Part shown: positions 5,618-6,063 of the stretch, piece after piece
How the letters are laid out: the number at the start of each line of letters is the position of its first letter
How positions within the stretch are numbered: position 1 is the first letter of the stretch
Assembly: GCA_003501375.1 (NCBI GenBank)
Contig: DNPO01000361.1
Span: forward strand, 1,260-7,322
DNA: 6,063 bases
Direction: 5' to 3'
Origin: Candidatus Sumerlaeota bacterium
Lineage (GTDB): Bacteria; Sumerlaeota; Sumerlaeia; UBA8349
Program-made: the position numbers and the translations under genes
The notes under the pieces: model-generated
Told to the model about the DNA's origin: nothing
The model's input: only the letters and a program-made list of their open reading frames with translations
The model's database searches: none

Positions 5618-6063
5618 CAGGTATTTCCTTCCTGAGACTGGGCATTTTTTTCCCGCTGGGCCATCGCAAACTTGCGGATTGCGATTTCATCAAACACCCG
5701 CGTTTCGGCCCGACGTTCTTCTAATAGGTACTGCCGATACTCTTCCTTCTTAACCTCATCCAAAATCTCGCGCTGCCGAATCGCATATTCCAACAATTGC
5801 CGTCGCCGCTCAAGTTCCTTCTTCAATTCTTCCACATGCACCAGGGTTTTCGCAATCAGCGCATCCACCCCGCGTAAATAATCCAAATACAACGAGCGAT
5901 AGGCAAAAGATTGTTTGTCCTGCATTTTGGTATCGAGTTCATCCCGATAAAACAGTCGCCGATCCTGAGCCTCATCCACCAGCCGCTGCACATAATCCAC
6001 CCGCTGCTGCACCTCAGCCATTTCCCGCTGCCGAATCTCTTCCAGTCGGCGGCGGTAGTCCAG
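5617..6063 (-). CDS. fliJ: Flagellar export protein FliJ (5' end beyond the window)
   Basis: FliJ is the coiled-coil stalk of the flagellar export ATPase. It sits in the FliI hexamer, contacts FlhA and helps escort export chaperones in the cytoplasm. The frame stays open to the right edge: codons from 6063 to 6022 encode LDYRRRLEEIRQRE, which reads straight into the methionine at 6021. That internal Met is therefore not the start. LDYRRRLEE matches the usual FliJ N-terminal region (FRLxxVLxYRxxxEE), so probably only about 8-10 residues are missing. The visible part is 148 aa, close to full family length (about 147). It is almost wholly helical and charged, with a central YLDYLRGVDALIAKTLVHVEELKKELERRRQLL and a C-terminal EEYRQYLLEERRAETRVFDEIAIRKF typical of FliJ. 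The stop overlaps the motE start. In related operons fliI, fliH and fliG often lie upstream (established knowledge, not visible here). Confidence 0.85.
   Translation of the reverse strand: MDYRRRLEEIRQREMAEVQQRVDYVQRLVDEAQDRRLFYRDELDTKMQDKQSFAYRSLYLDYLRGVDALIAKTLVHVEELKKELERRRQLLEYAIRQREILDEVKKEEYRQYLLEERRAETRVFDEIAIRKFAMAQREKNAQSQEGNT
5627..5633 (-). promoter_or_regulatory. Ribosome binding site of the motE-like gene, inside fliJ
   Basis: The complement reads AGGAAGG, 9 nt before the ATG at 5617. It lies within the last codons of fliJ, so ribosomes ending fliJ at the TGATG overlap are well placed to restart. This supports translational coupling and the chosen start. Confidence 0.7.

Noticed and set aside
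5617..6021. FliJ starting at the internal methionine at 6021
   Set aside because: The reading frame upstream is open to the window edge and encodes the FliJ-typical LDYRRRLEE, so the gene starts outside the window.
1..6063. CRISPR array, tRNA, rRNA, insertion sequence or defence system
   Set aside because: No spaced direct repeats, tRNA cloverleaf, rRNA-like stretch, transposase or defence-type protein is seen; conserved housekeeping and flagellar genes fill the window.

Overview
The window holds two convergent transcription units. On the left, a single + strand gene encodes the radical SAM enzyme ThiH (2-iminoacetate synthase, thiamine biosynthesis). On the right, five minus-strand genes form the end of a flagellar operon. 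In transcription order they are fliJ (5' end cut by the window edge), a motE/flbB-type gene, fliK, flgD and flgE. A large, nearly perfect palindrome (1316-1406) lies between the 3' ends of thiH and flgE and serves as a bidirectional terminator.

Organism: a motile bacterium with moderately GC-rich DNA. ThiH is the oxygen-sensitive, tyrosine-cleaving route to the thiazole precursor, typical of anaerobes and facultative anaerobes, whereas many aerobes use ThiO. A MotE/FlbB-like protein beside fliJ, fliK, flgD and flgE recalls the gene order of deltaproteobacteria (Desulfovibrio-like). That assignment is an inference from memory with low to moderate certainty; nothing in the window fixes the taxon.

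Layout: 1-60 holds G/C-rich hairpins that probably end an upstream rightward gene. 61-159 is an untranslated leader with purine-rich sequence and a weak ribosome binding site. 160-1305 is thiH. 1306-1428 is the convergent intergenic region with the palindrome. 1429-2691 is flgE (hook), 2746-3435 flgD (hook cap), 3463-4899 fliK (hook-length control), 4907-5617 motE-like, and 5617-6063 fliJ (partial).

How the genes work together: FliJ is the stalk of the flagellar export ATPase. FlgD caps the growing hook and FlgE polymerises beneath it. FliK measures hook length and switches export specificity from hook to filament substrates. The MotE-like protein is a membrane-anchored coiled-coil protein expected to act around the motor or stator in the periplasm. 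The operon therefore covers hook construction plus one motor accessory factor, with tight coupling (TGATG overlap between fliJ and motE, 7-nt gap between motE and fliK) and well-formed Shine-Dalgarno sites before motE, flgD and flgE.

I did not find an undescribed system. The most unusual points are the size of the convergent palindrome, the extreme shortage of basic residues in FlgD and FlgE, three cysteines in the hook protein, and charged residues in the predicted membrane segment of the MotE-like protein.
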